Shown here in pieces: positions 26,413-35,716 of a stretch of DNA of 64,000 nucleotides (its first letter is position 1; every line of letters begins with the position of its first letter). The notes under the pieces were generated by a model. The model was not told the DNA's origin. It saw only the letters and a program-made list of their open reading frames with translations, and did no database searches. This stretch comes from Paraburkholderia guartelaensis (GTDB taxonomy: Bacteria > Pseudomonadota > Gammaproteobacteria > Burkholderiales > Burkholderiaceae). The translations under genes were made by a program, and so were the position numbers. The DNA lies in NCBI RefSeq assembly GCF_004353905.1, contig NZ_SMOD01000040.1, positions 1-64,000 on the forward strand. The letters are read 5' to 3'.

Positions 26413-27654
26413 ATGACGAATCATTCGCAAACGCCTTCGCCGCAAGAGCCGTCGCCTCACAAATCGCGGCGCTGGCCCATCGTGCTCGCCGCGCTCATCG
26501 TGCTCGGCCTCGCGGCGCAGGGCATCTGGTCGCGCCATAGCGCGCACGCGGCGCTCGAACGCGAGGCAAAAAGCGCGAGCACACTTTCCGTGCAGGTAGT
26601 CACGCCGCAGCGCTCGACGCGCGCACTCGACCTCGTGCTGCCCGGCAACGTGCAGGCCTTTCTCGACACGCCGATCTACGCACGCACAAACGGTTATCTG
26701 CGCAAGTGGTACTTCGACATCGGCGCGCACGTAAAGGCGGGTCAACTGCTCGCCGAAATCGACGCGCCCGAAGTGGACGACCAGTTGCGCGCCGCGCGCG
26801 CCGATCTCGCCAACGCCGAAGCGAACTACGCGCTCGCCAAAACCACGGCCGACCGCTGGACACAGATGCTGCAGACGCGCTCGGTGGCGAAACAGGACAC
26901 CGACGAAAAAGTCGGCGACATGCTGGCGAAAAAGGCCACGCTCGATTCCGCGCGCTTCAACGTCTCGCGGCTCTCGCAACTGCAGTCGTACGAACGCGTG
27001 ACGGCGCCCTTCGACGGCATCGTCACGGCGCGCAACGTGGACGTGGGCGCGCTCATCGACGCGGGCAACGGCGGAACCTCGCAAAAGGAGCTGTTCCATC
27101 TTGCGCAGGCCGACCGTCTGCGCGTGTACGCGAACGTGCCGCAGGCTTACGCGCAGCAGATCCGCGTGCAGCAGCATGCGTACCTCACGCTCAACGAAGA
27201 ACAGGGCAAGCACTTTCCCGGCATCGTCGCGCGCACGGCGGGCGCGGTCGACGCGCAGCAGCGCACCATGCTTGTCGAAGTCGATGTGGACAACCGCAGC
27301 GGCGAACTGCTGCCCGGCGCTTATGCTCAGGTCCACTTCGCGCTCGACGGCTCGGGCACGCCGATGACGCTGCCCGGCAACGCCTTCCTGTTCCGCCCCG
27401 ACGGCGTGAAGGTGGCGACCGTCGATGCGCAAGACCGCGTGAAGCTCGTGAAGGTTACGCTCGGCACCGACTTCGGCACGCGCGTCGCGGTGGCGTCGGG
27501 ACTCACGGGCGACGAGCGCGTGATCGTCAATCCGCAGGACGCAATCGTCGACGGCACGCCGGTGCGCATCGTGCAGCCGCACGGCGAGCACGAGGCCGGT
27601 GCGGCGCATGGCGCGAGCGGTGCGGGCAGCAACGCACAAGCGCAGGGCGAATGA
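26413..27654 (+). CDS. RND efflux periplasmic adaptor subunit
   Basis: This is a 413-residue membrane fusion protein. A cytoplasmic Pro/Ser-rich start is followed by one helix (about 20-36) that anchors it in the inner membrane. A lipoyl-type half (YARTNGYLRKWYFDIGAHVKAGQLLAEIDAPE) begins near 95; a coiled-coil hairpin spans about 125-195, and beta-barrel and membrane-proximal domains follow. The C-terminal 25 residues are low complexity (Ala/Gly/His/Ser). It links the RND permease to the outer-membrane channel. The gene lies ten bases after the permease stop and overlaps the next gene by four bases (ATGA). Confidence 0.93.
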   Translation: MTNHSQTPSPQEPSPHKSRRWPIVLAALIVLGLAAQGIWSRHSAHAALEREAKSASTLSVQVVTPQRSTRALDLVLPGNVQAFLDTPIYARTNGYLRKWYFDIGAHVKAGQLLAEIDAPEVDDQLRAARADLANAEANYALAKTTADRWTQMLQTRSVAKQDTDEKVGDMLAKKATLDSARFNVSRLSQLQSYERVTAPFDGIVTARNVDVGALIDAGNGGTSQKELFHLAQADRLRVYANVPQAYAQQIRVQQHAYLTLNEEQGKHFPGIVARTAGAVDAQQRTMLVEVDVDNRSGELLPGAYAQVHFALDGSGTPMTLPGNAFLFRPDGVKVATVDAQDRVKLVKVTLGTDFGTRVAVASGLTGDERVIVNPQDAIVDGTPVRIVQPHGEHEAGAAHGASGAGSNAQAQGE

Positions 27655-29216
27655 TGAAGCACGCGCGTATTCGACTGTTATCGTGCGCCACGCTAGCCGT
27701 GCTTGCGGCGCTCGGCGGCTGCAAGGTGGGCCCCGACTACGTGCGCCCCACCATGCCCGTAGCCGCGACGTTCAAGGAACTCGAAGGCACGGGCTGGACG
27801 ATTGCGCAGCCCGACGATAGCGCGTCGCGCGGCGCGTGGTGGACGATCTACGAGGACGCCAAGCTCGACACACTCGAAGCCCAGGTCGAAGGCGCGAACC
27901 AGAACGTGCAGGCCGCGCAGGCGCACTTTCGCGCGGCGCGCGCGAACGTCGCGCAGCAACGCTCGAGCTTTTTCCCGCTCGTGACGGCGAGCGGCGACTT
28001 TTCGCGCTACCGCACCTCGCAGAATCTCCTGTACACGTCGAAGGCCGGTCAAACGATCAACGACTACTCCGTGGGCATCGACGCCACATGGGAGCCCGAC
28101 ATCTGGGGCCGCGTCGCGCGCAACGTCGAGGCCGCCAAGGCGAGCGCGCAGGCGGGCGCCGCCGACATGCAGGCCGTGCTGCTCTCCATGCAGGCCGAAC
28201 TCGCGACCGACTACTTCGAGCTGCGCGGCATCGACCGCGAACGCCAACTGCTCGACGACACGATCAAGGTCTACCGCGAATCGCTCGAACTCACGCAGAA
28301 CCGTTACGCGGGCGGCATCGCCACCGACGCCGATGTGGGCCAGGCGCAAACGCAACTGCAGACCACCGAGGCGCAGGCGATCGATCTCGGCGTGCAGCGC
28401 GCGCAGCTCGAGCACGCCATCGCCATCCTGATCGGACAGTCGCCTTCCACGTTCACGCTCGCTGCCGCGCCGAAGGAGGCCTACGTGGTGCGCGCGATCG
28501 CGAGCCCGCCGGGCGTGCCGTCGACGCTGCTCGAACGGCGCCCCGACATCGCGGCCGCCGAGCGTCGCGTGGCCGCCGCGAACGCGCAGGTTGGCGTGGC
28601 GACGGCGGCGTTCTTCCCGAGCCTCATGCTCGCGGTCACGGCCGGGCTGGAAGCGACCAACTTCAGCCAGTGGCTCGTCGCGCCCGCGCGCTTCTGGTCG
28701 CTCGGGCCGACGCTCGCGGGCACGCTGATCGACTTCGGCGGCCGCGAGGCGGTGCGCAACGAAGCGCGCGCCCAGTACGACGAGAACGTCGCGCAGTATC
28801 GCCAGACAGTGCTCGACGCCTTCGGCGAGGTCGAGGACAACCTCGCGGCGCTGCGCGTGCTGGAGCAGGAGGCAACCGCCCAGGACCGCGCGGTGGATGC
28901 CGCGCAGCGCACGCTCGTCATCATCAACAATCGCTATCTCAGCGGCGCGATCACCTATCTCGACGTAGTGGTTGCGCAAACCACTGCGCTCTCCAACGAG
29001 CGCCAGGCCGTGGACATCTCGCGCCGGCGCATGGCGGCGAGCGTCGCGCTCGTGAAGGCGCTCGGCGGCGGCTGGAACGCGGGGGACTTGCCGAGCGATG
29101 CGGCGCTGGTCCACCCGGACGATGCGCAAAAAGCGCAGCCCGCCAGCGGGCCGCAAGGCGCTTCGCCGAGCGCCGCTCGCAGCGTGCAACCGGGCGCCTC
29201 GCGCGCTCCGGGCTAA
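27651..29216 (+). CDS. outer-membrane efflux lipoprotein, NodT family
   Basis: The 521-residue outer-membrane factor completes the tripartite pump. The signal peptide ends in the lipobox LGGC, with lipidated Cys24, followed by KVGPDYVRP, a hallmark of NodT-type channels. Two repeated OEP halves (about 60-270 and 275-480) provide the helical tunnel; QAELATDYFELRG and DAFGEVEDNLAALR are characteristic. The last 45 residues are a low-complexity Ala/Ser/Gln/Pro tail. Start codons at 27651 and 27654 are tandem ATGs; the first overlaps the adaptor stop, which points to coupled translation. Confidence 0.93.
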   Translation: MMKHARIRLLSCATLAVLAALGGCKVGPDYVRPTMPVAATFKELEGTGWTIAQPDDSASRGAWWTIYEDAKLDTLEAQVEGANQNVQAAQAHFRAARANVAQQRSSFFPLVTASGDFSRYRTSQNLLYTSKAGQTINDYSVGIDATWEPDIWGRVARNVEAAKASAQAGAADMQAVLLSMQAELATDYFELRGIDRERQLLDDTIKVYRESLELTQNRYAGGIATDADVGQAQTQLQTTEAQAIDLGVQRAQLEHAIAILIGQSPSTFTLAAAPKEAYVVRAIASPPGVPSTLLERRPDIAAAERRVAAANAQVGVATAAFFPSLMLAVTAGLEATNFSQWLVAPARFWSLGPTLAGTLIDFGGREAVRNEARAQYDENVAQYRQTVLDAFGEVEDNLAALRVLEQEATAQDRAVDAAQRTLVIINNRYLSGAITYLDVVVAQTTALSNERQAVDISRRRMAASVALVKALGGGWNAGDLPSDAALVHPDDAQKAQPASGPQGASPSAARSVQPGASRAPG

Positions 29217-29320
29217 GCAGCCACGCGATCGCGCCAGGCACCCGGCCTGCGGCGCTCGACAACGCCATTTGCCCAACAGGCGTATCGTTGCGCCTTTGCC
29301 ATATTGCTGGAGATCCTGTC

Positions 29321-30562
29321 GTGACTGCATCACCGGGCGCCCCGCGCACTTCCGCGCCCTCCGCCGTTCCGTACATCGAACGCGGCACCTCCGAATTCTG
29401 GCGCGCAAGCCTTGCGCTGCTGTTCGCCGGCTACGCCACCTTTTCGCTTCTCTACTGCGTGCAGCCGCTCCTGCCCGCGTTCTCCGAAACGTTCGGCGTC
29501 AGCCCCGCGCAGAGCAGCCTCTCGCTCTCGTTCACCACGGCCGCGCTCGCTATCGCAATCTTCATCGCAGGCTTCGTCTCCGAAGGCTGGAGCCGGCGCG
29601 GCATGATGACCGCGTCGCTGTGCGCCTCGTCGCTGCTCACGCTCGCCACCGCCTTCGTGCCGCACTGGCATCAGCTGCTCGTGCTGCGCACGCTCCTCGG
29701 CATCGCGCTCGGCGGCGTGCCCGCCGTGGCCATGGCCTGGCTCGCCGAGGAAATGCACCCGGACGGCCTCGGCCTTTCGATGGGCCTCTACGTGGGCGGC
29801 ACGGCGATCGGCGGCATGGCGGGGCGCGTGATCACGGGCATCGCCACCGATCTGTTCGGCTGGCGTGCGGCCGTGGCCGTGATCGGCGTGCTCGGGCTCG
29901 CCTCGATGTTCGCGTTCCGCTCGCTGCTGCCGCCCTCGCGCCACTTCGCGCCAAAGAGCGGCCTGGGTTTCGAGCATCACCGCGCTGCGCTGCTGCGCCA
30001 TTTCGCGCGACCCGGCCTGCCCATGCTGTTCGCGATGGGCTTCGTGCTGATGGGCAGCTTCGTCACGCTCTACAACTACATCGGCTACCGGTTGATCGCG
30101 GCGCCCTACCACATGAGCCAGGCGGCCATCGGCGCGATCTTCCTCGTCTACCTGACGGGCGTAGTCGCCTCGCCGTGGTCGGGCCGCATGGCCGACACGT
30201 TCGGGCGCGGACGCGTGCTGATCGCCAGTCTCGCGTTGATGCTCACGGGCGTCGTGCTCACGCTGTTCGCGCCGCTCACGGCGATTGCGGCGGGCATCGC
30301 CTGCTTGACCATCGGCTTCTTCGCTGGGCATGCGGTGGCGAGCGGCTGGGTTGGCCGCCTCGCGCGCGAAGCGAAGGGCCAGGCCGCTGCGCTTTACCTG
30401 CTCGCCTACTACCTCGGGTCGAGCGTGATGGGTTCGATCGGCGGCCACTTCTGGGCCGGGGCAGGCTGGGGCGGCGTGGCCGGCCTCGTGATCGTGCTGC
30501 TGGCCGTGGGGCTCGCATTGGCGCTCACGTTGCGCGGGCGCGAGCGCGCCGGAGCGGCCTGA
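29321..30562 (+). CDS. MFS transporter, YnfM-like
   Basis: The 413-residue carrier starts at GTG 29321, with GGAGA seven bases upstream. It has twelve predicted helices; the start of helix 1 reads FAGYATFSLLYCVQPLLPAF, and the loop EEMHPDGLGLSMGLYVGGTAIGGMAG is shared with YnfM/AraJ-like drug or sugar efflux carriers. The first 25 residues are a Pro/Ala/Ser-rich cytoplasmic arm. Substrates are unknown. It follows the RND operon by about 100 bases and may be separately expressed. Confidence 0.87.
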   Translation: MTASPGAPRTSAPSAVPYIERGTSEFWRASLALLFAGYATFSLLYCVQPLLPAFSETFGVSPAQSSLSLSFTTAALAIAIFIAGFVSEGWSRRGMMTASLCASSLLTLATAFVPHWHQLLVLRTLLGIALGGVPAVAMAWLAEEMHPDGLGLSMGLYVGGTAIGGMAGRVITGIATDLFGWRAAVAVIGVLGLASMFAFRSLLPPSRHFAPKSGLGFEHHRAALLRHFARPGLPMLFAMGFVLMGSFVTLYNYIGYRLIAAPYHMSQAAIGAIFLVYLTGVVASPWSGRMADTFGRGRVLIASLALMLTGVVLTLFAPLTAIAAGIACLTIGFFAGHAVASGWVGRLAREAKGQAAALYLLAYYLGSSVMGSIGGHFWAGAGWGGVAGLVIVLLAVGLALALTLRGRERAGAA

Positions 30563-30894
30563 ACCCGCGAAGCCGCTCACGCGGCATGCAACGTGCGCAG
30601 CAGCGCACTTGTGTGCTGTGCGCCACCGCAATCGAAAGGCGTCCGTAATATTCAGACAACTCGCGATTTGCGGGCTACACGCATCGCACCGCAGCGGAGC
30701 TCCGCCTCTGGCGGGCTTTTGCGGCGCGGCATCTGCTTCACCGCGAGCCTGGCGGCGCACACGCGTGCCGCCGTGCTCGCCGCCCTCACCTATACTCGAT
30801 TTCAGGCCCGGGGCCGCAGCGTCATGCCATTCGCATGACGACGAGAATGACAACCACTGCGAGCCATCGTCGCCCATACGATAAGGAGACGAGC
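30563..30894. other. 332-base intergenic region
   Basis: No gene was recognised. TATACT near 30792-30797 may be the -10 element of the small membrane protein gene that follows. Several short GC hairpins are present, none with a T-run. Confidence 0.35.
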
Positions 30895-31080
30895 ATGGAA
30901 GGTTATTTCACGATCGGCGATTTCGTGATGATCATCCCGATGGCCCTCGCTGGCGCGCTCTTTCTTGGCGCGGTGCCGTGCGCGACGGAATTCAGACACA
31001 ACACGCTGCGCGTGATCGGCGCGCTGATCGGCGTGCTCGCGGCCGTTGCACTCGTCGAGACGCTACCGGCGCTGATGTAG
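30895..31080 (+). CDS. 61-residue small membrane protein
   Basis: The product has two predicted transmembrane helices (about 8-29 and 37-58) separated by a short charged turn (CATEFRHNT). The ATG at 30895 has a good AAGGAG Shine-Dalgarno. Codon use matches genuine genes. No family was recognised; it stands alone between an MFS carrier and a desaturase gene on the other strand. Confidence 0.65.
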   Translation: MEGYFTIGDFVMIIPMALAGALFLGAVPCATEFRHNTLRVIGALIGVLAAVALVETLPALM

Positions 31081-31221
31081 CGGACGTTTGCCGCACGCTT
31101 CGTACGCACGGCGGCTCGATATGCGCCGGTGCGCGAAGTAACGAAGCGACGATGCACCATCCTCGCGGCTCGAGACGCCGCGGCTTGCGCGCACGCGCGC
31201 CATTCGCTCGCCCCAACCATC

Positions 31222-32250
31222 TCAGCCGGGATCGACACCCGGCTGCAACCCTTTGAACTGACGTAGCGCGGCGGCCAGATAGCCGGTTCGCGCCGTTGCG
31301 CCTGCGGCCTCTTCGGCGTGCGCGAGCGCAGGCAGCGCCGTCCACGGCAGCGTCGGATGCAGATGATGCTGGCGATGCAGATGGTGATTCATCAGCAGCA
31401 CGCCCAGCGCGCGCGGCACGCGAAAATCCCGCGCGCGGCCCGGTTCGTCGAGCGCGACGCCGTAGTGCGGCAGGTTATCGGCGAGCGACAGCCACAGTCC
31501 GCGCAGGTACATCGCCGCGAGCAGCACGGGCCAGGCCTTGCCGTACAGGACGAACGAAGCCGCATAGAGTGCGAGCGACGCAAGCCAGTCGCGGCGAGCA
31601 CGGCGGCGCCTCACGGGATCGGTGGCGTGGTTTGCGAAGAGCCGCTGCACCTGCACACCTTCGTGGCCATGCGCGCCGACGCCGCGCGCAATGATGGCGC
31701 GCGCGATCCGCGTCGGCATAAACGCCAGAAGCGGCAGCAGCAATTCGGCGAGGTAGAGGCCACCCATCAACCGCCCGTAGTACGCCACGCGACGACGCCA
31801 GCGCGGGCCGCTCGCGTCGTGCGTATCGTGCACATCGGGCCGGTCGAACGGCTCGCGCGTGAAGCGGTGATGCATCAGGTGTCCGAAACGCACGGCGTCG
31901 AACGGCATCGCCAGACCGATCGAGAGCGCGCGGGCGAGCCATTCGTTCACGCGCCTGTCGCGCGCCAGTTGTCCGTGTATGCCTTCGTGAATGAGGCCCC
32001 AGTGAATCGGCGTGGCGAGCACGACGGGCGCGAGCGTCGCCAGCAGGGCGAGCGTCGGGCCGCCCGCCGCGTCCAGCAAAAGCGGCAATCCGATGAGTTC
32101 GTAGCAGAGCGCCGTGAACGCGAATGCGATCAGCGCGGCGTTGGTGCGAGGCGCCGTTGCGGGCTGGGGTGGCAGGGTTGGCCGCCTGGCGGGTTCAGCG
32201 CGGGTGGCGGACGGGGAAAGCGCTTCAGTTTCGGCGCTCAAGAACTCCAT
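31222..32250 (-). CDS. fatty acid desaturase family protein
   Basis: This 342-residue integral membrane di-iron enzyme has three His boxes: HEGIHG near 93, HLMHHR near 130, and HHLHRQHH near 296. Together they hold the two irons for oxygen-dependent C-H oxidation of acyl chains or a related lipid. Hydrophobic segments lie around 40-85 and 165-235. The start at 32250 follows GAGGAA; an upstream ATG adds 15 unlikely residues. The substrate could be a fatty acid, a carotenoid or a hydroxylated lipid; nothing nearby decides it. Confidence 0.87.
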   Translation of the reverse strand: MEFLSAETEALSPSATRAEPARRPTLPPQPATAPRTNAALIAFAFTALCYELIGLPLLLDAAGGPTLALLATLAPVVLATPIHWGLIHEGIHGQLARDRRVNEWLARALSIGLAMPFDAVRFGHLMHHRFTREPFDRPDVHDTHDASGPRWRRRVAYYGRLMGGLYLAELLLPLLAFMPTRIARAIIARGVGAHGHEGVQVQRLFANHATDPVRRRRARRDWLASLALYAASFVLYGKAWPVLLAAMYLRGLWLSLADNLPHYGVALDEPGRARDFRVPRALGVLLMNHHLHRQHHLHPTLPWTALPALAHAEEAAGATARTGYLAAALRQFKGLQPGVDPG

Positions 32251-32360
32251 GGTGATTCCTCGCGGCAAAGGCTGCCGCGACGTTAGCAGGGCCACATGAC
32301 AAAGCGAAGAACGGCGCGCCGTGCGGTCTTGGCCTGTGTAAGCCCTATCGTTCGCGCATA

Positions 32361-32390
32361 AAAAAACCGCCTCGCGAGGAGGCGGTTTTT
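32361..32390 (-). terminator. intrinsic terminator after the aldo-keto reductase gene
   Basis: Perfect 7-bp stem CCGCCTC (32367-32373) with GAGGCGG (32379-32385), flanked by A-run 32361-32366 and T-run 32386-32390, so it could work on both strands. Confidence 0.88.
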
Positions 32391-32419
32391 GCGCCAGGAA
32401 GCAGGCAGAAGCATGCCGC

Positions 32420-33463
32420 TCAGATGTGCTGATCGGTCGACGGCTTCTCCCACAGGTTCACGCCGCCTTCGGTCGCATAGCGGTCGATCTCCGCGAGCTC
32501 TTCCTTCGAGAACTCCAGATTCTTCAGTGCGGCGACGTTCTCGCGCACCTGCTCTGCGCGGCTCGCGCCGATCAGCGCCGAGGTCACGCGCCCGCCACGC
32601 AGCGTCCAGGCGATCGCCATCTGCGCGAGGCTCTGGCCGCGGCGCAGCGCGAGGTCGTTGAGCTTGCGCACGTGCTCGATGTTCTGGGCGCTCAGGTGCT
32701 CGCTCTTGAGCGAGCCGCCGCCAGGGCGGTTCACGCGCGCGTCTTCGGGCACGCCGTTCAGGTACTTGTTCGTCAGCACGCCCTGCGCGAGCGGCGTGAA
32801 CGCAATGCTGCCCGTGCCCAGGTCCTCGAGCGTGTCGAGCAGTTCTTCTTCGACCCAGCGGTTGAGCATGTTGTACGACGGCTGGTGAATGAGCAGCGGC
32901 ACCTTGTATTCGGCGAGGAGCTTCGCCATTTCGCGCGTCTTCGCAGGCGAATACGACGAGATGCCGACATAGAGCGCCTTGCCCTGCTGCACGGCCGTGG
33001 CCAGCGCGCCCGCCGTTTCTTCGAGCGGCGTTTCCACGTCGAAGCGGTGCGAATAGAAGATGTCGACGTAGTCGAGGCCCATGCGCTGCAGGCTCTGGTC
33101 GAGGCTCGCGAGCACGTACTTGCGCGAGCCGCCGCCCTGGCCGTACGGGCCCGGCCACATGTCCCAACCCGCCTTCGAGGAGATCAGCAGTTCATCACGG
33201 TACGGACGGAAATCGTCCTTGAAAATGCGGCCGAAGTTCGTTTCGGCGCTGCCGTACGGCGGGCCGTAGTTGTTCGCGAGGTCGAAGTGCGTGATGCCGA
33301 GATCGAACGCGGTGCGCAGGATGTCGCGTTGGGTCGAGATCGGCGTGGTGTCGCCGAAGTTGTGCCACAGACCGAGCGACAGCGCGGGCAGCTTGAGCCC
33401 CGACTTGCCGCAAAAGCGGTACTGCATCTCCGAATAGCGTTCTGAGGCTGCTTCGTAAGCCAT
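32420..33463 (-). CDS. aldo/keto reductase, GprA/YghZ type
   Basis: This 347-residue NADPH-dependent TIM-barrel reductase matches the L-glyceraldehyde-3-phosphate reductase group (YghZ of E. coli, 346 residues). The catalytic tetrad is visible: Asp and Tyr in FDLANNYGPPYG (near 60-70), Lys in SSKAGWDMWPGPYG near 95, and His in FYSHRFD near 138. The WDMWPGPYGQGGGSRKY stretch is diagnostic of this subgroup. It detoxifies reactive aldehydes in the cytoplasm. GAGGAT stands eight bases before the start. It has a terminator of its own. Confidence 0.93.
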   Translation of the reverse strand: MAYEAASERYSEMQYRFCGKSGLKLPALSLGLWHNFGDTTPISTQRDILRTAFDLGITHFDLANNYGPPYGSAETNFGRIFKDDFRPYRDELLISSKAGWDMWPGPYGQGGGSRKYVLASLDQSLQRMGLDYVDIFYSHRFDVETPLEETAGALATAVQQGKALYVGISSYSPAKTREMAKLLAEYKVPLLIHQPSYNMLNRWVEEELLDTLEDLGTGSIAFTPLAQGVLTNKYLNGVPEDARVNRPGGGSLKSEHLSAQNIEHVRKLNDLALRRGQSLAQMAIAWTLRGGRVTSALIGASRAEQVRENVAALKNLEFSKEELAEIDRYATEGGVNLWEKPSTDQHI

Positions 33464-33708
33464 GGTCTGAATCCTCGGCGAAAACGGGAAGTGAGCGAAG
33501 GGATGGGCGCGACGCGCCGTTAAGCGCGCCGCTCGCGTGAGGCAGCTATGTTAGCCAATCCGCCCAAGCCGTGCAGATGCCCACTATGCGGGAAAGGCGA
33601 TGAGAACGTGCGTGGCAGCGCGTGTCGGGCCGGTGGAAAAGCCGCACCCTGGACGCGCCGCGGCCACTCGCCTACACTGCGGCGTCCATCCTTTGCGAGA
33701 GGTTGTTC

Positions 33709-33915
33709 ATGGCCAAAGCGATTTCGATCGCGCTCATCGCCTGTGGCGTCGTCCTGTTGTACTTCGGCGGCCAGTCGCTCCATTCGTTCGCGAACGACAT
33801 GTCGCGCCTCTTCACCGGCGCGCCCACCAACCGCACGATCCTCCTGATTGGGGGCGGCATCGCTGCGACGCTCGCGGGCATCACCGGGCTCGCGATGTCG
33901 GGGCGCCGACGCTAA
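33709..33915 (+). CDS. DUF3185-type small membrane protein
   Basis: This 68-residue protein has two hydrophobic helices (about 4-23 and 45-62) around a polar loop (HSFANDMSRLFTGAPTNRT), the DUF3185 layout. It has no known function. GAGAGG precedes the ATG at 33709. It is transcribed alone and converges with the dioxygenase gene 22 bases downstream. Confidence 0.8.
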   Translation: MAKAISIALIACGVVLLYFGGQSLHSFANDMSRLFTGAPTNRTILLIGGGIAATLAGITGLAMSGRRR

Positions 33916-33937
33916 GCGCCAGCACTGCTGCGCCGGC

Positions 33938-34699
33938 TCAGAACTTCACCTCGGGCTTCGACGCCGAGCGCGTGCCCGGCAGCGGCACGTTGCTCGCGCC
34001 GTGATACGTGTACACGAGCGAAAACTTCACCTGATCGCTCTGGTTCTGCCCCGCCGAATGCAGCGTGTTGCAGTGGAAGAAGACCACATCGCCGGCGGCG
34101 AGCGTCGGAGCGATGGCGCGGTCGATCCACACCTTGTTCTCGGGCAGGTCGGCGCGGAAGAATTTTGCGGCGTCAAACTTATCCGAGGTGAACGGCGCGT
34201 CGTGCGAGCCCGGCACGAACCACAGGCCGCCGTTTTCCATCTTCTCCGGCCCGAGCGCGAGCCAGACCGAAACGAGGTCGTCGCGCTCAAACGACCAGTA
34301 GCGCACGTCGCGGTGCCAGCCCGTGAGGCTGCCGTAGTGCGGGTGCTTCGTCATCATGCAGTTGTGATGCACGCGCGACAGGACCGGCTCCTCGCCGAAA
34401 TACAGCTCCATCCATCCCGCGATTTCCGGCGACGTGGCCCATTCGCGATACAGCGCGTGGCGCGAGTAGGCGTCGAGCAGGCGCCGCACCGTGTGGCCGC
34501 CAGGGGCGTCCTTCGAATCGGGCGCGCCAGGGTAGCGCAAATCGGCTTCGAATTCGAGCGGCGCGGCAGCCGCCTGCAACTGCTCCTGCGCAACCCGCTT
34601 GATCGCCTCGCAGCGCTCGGGCGAGACGAGCCCCGGCACGACCACGAAGCCGCGCTCGCGCAGCGCCTGGACCTGTTCTTTCTTTGACTGGACTGACAT
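33938..34699 (-). CDS. phytanoyl-CoA dioxygenase (PhyH) family protein
   Basis: The 253-residue product is an Fe(II)/2-oxoglutarate oxygenase. The metal ligands are His and Asp in GWHRDVRYW (near 127-135) and a distal His in HCNTLHSAGQN near 214; an Arg or Ser further on would bind 2-oxoglutarate. It hydroxylates an unknown small molecule. GGAAG lies upstream of the ATG at 34699. A phytanoyl-CoA substrate is unlikely in bacteria; related proteins act on ectoine, quorum signals or antibiotics. No neighbour narrows the choice. Confidence 0.85.
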   Translation of the reverse strand: MSVQSKKEQVQALRERGFVVVPGLVSPERCEAIKRVAQEQLQAAAAPLEFEADLRYPGAPDSKDAPGGHTVRRLLDAYSRHALYREWATSPEIAGWMELYFGEEPVLSRVHHNCMMTKHPHYGSLTGWHRDVRYWSFERDDLVSVWLALGPEKMENGGLWFVPGSHDAPFTSDKFDAAKFFRADLPENKVWIDRAIAPTLAAGDVVFFHCNTLHSAGQNQSDQVKFSLVYTYHGASNVPLPGTRSASKPEVKF

Positions 34700-35224
34700 G
34701 GGACTTCCGTTATGCGATCTCGATGCGAGCAAGGGCCGCAGCCTGCGTTCGTCGCTTCATTAAACGACAAGGCAGCGGCGTCGGCGCGCGCCGACTCATC
34801 GATTGTAAAGCGTGCCGGCACGGCGGGAAGGACCACGCTGTCACACGAGGTGGCTCCATACGCGCCGCAGATCGCACCGCACGCGAATGGCGCACGCGCA
34901 CCGCGATGAAGACAAAGGGCGGGATCGTGTGCATCAAAGACGCGCAGGGCCGGGTATTAACGGACTTTCTGCCGTCATGATTCGCGTGTAGCCTGTCGCG
35001 CATGTTGTATCACTTCGCCGAATTCTCATCGCACGGACGGATCGCCGTGAACGCCTTGCCACTCAAGGCGCTCCAACAGAAGAATCCGTCGCGTCGCGTC
35101 CTACACCGCGCCATGCGGCCCGTCTCCCGTCCACCCAGATCGTGACGCCCTGGAAGACAGGCACGTTTGCTGCTCGACGCCAAGCGTCGCGCAAGGCGCA
35201 CCTCGAACCGATTGCTCAACCGCC
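34700..35224. other. 525-base gap without a recognised gene
   Basis: It contains a 16-bp perfect palindrome, GTCGGCGCGCGCCGAC, at 34780-34795. No protein gene is supported. Promoters for the dioxygenase gene (minus) and the small basic-protein gene (plus) should lie here. Confidence 0.35.
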
Positions 35225-35593
35225 ATGCATACCCTTTTCAATACGCAACGCATGACCCACGCCGCCCACACAGCCCTGAAAGCGGCACGACCCGCCCGCC
35301 GTCACCTCGTGCGCGCCCTGCGACACCACGCCGCCCGTACCCGCGCGCTCTCGCAACAAGTGCGCGAAGCGAAGCCCGTCGACAGCATGCGCACCTGGTT
35401 CCATTCGTTCTTCGCCGTGCTGCGCTTGCGCTCGGGCGTGCGCCACTTCTCGCTGCGCACGCTGCTCTATCGCCCGAACGCGCCGCTGCGCACGCTCGCC
35501 GCGCCCTCCACGGTTCATGTGGCGCGCAGCACGCGCAAGCCGCGCCGTATGGCCACGAGCAGCGCGGGCTGGTTCGGCTTCGCGATGCGTTAA
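35225..35593 (+). CDS. small, very basic hypothetical protein
   Basis: This frame encodes 122 residues, about a quarter Arg, His or Lys, with no acidic clusters. Third codon positions are almost all G or C, and a terminator follows 38 bases after the stop, so a real gene is likely. A second ATG at 35252 would shorten it by nine residues; neither start has a clear Shine-Dalgarno. The C-terminal half contains TWFHSFFAVLRLRSG. Nucleic-acid or membrane-surface binding is possible, but no family was recognised. Confidence 0.5.
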   Translation: MHTLFNTQRMTHAAHTALKAARPARRHLVRALRHHAARTRALSQQVREAKPVDSMRTWFHSFFAVLRLRSGVRHFSLRTLLYRPNAPLRTLAAPSTVHVARSTRKPRRMATSSAGWFGFAMR

Positions 35594-35630
35594 GGCCCGC
35601 GCGGCCTACACCGCGCAATCCGCAGAAAAC

Positions 35631-35668
35631 AAAAAACCCCGCACGGGCTTTCGCCCTGCGGGGTTTTT
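35631..35668. terminator. bidirectional terminator between the basic-protein gene and metK
   Basis: A long stem of CCCCGCA + GGGC with GCCC + TGCGGGG (one bulged C) is flanked by A-run 35631-35636 and T-run 35664-35668. It ends metK on the minus strand and the small gene on the plus strand. Confidence 0.9.
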
Positions 35669-35716
35669 CTTCGCTTTCTTCACTTAAGCCGGCGCGAGGC
35701 CGGCTTATGCGAACGC

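Noticed and set aside
29330..30877. 515-codon minus-strand frame across the MFS gene
   Set aside because: The translation is low complexity (Glu/Arg/His/Ala) and mirrors the MFS coding strand, as is common in high-GC genomes.
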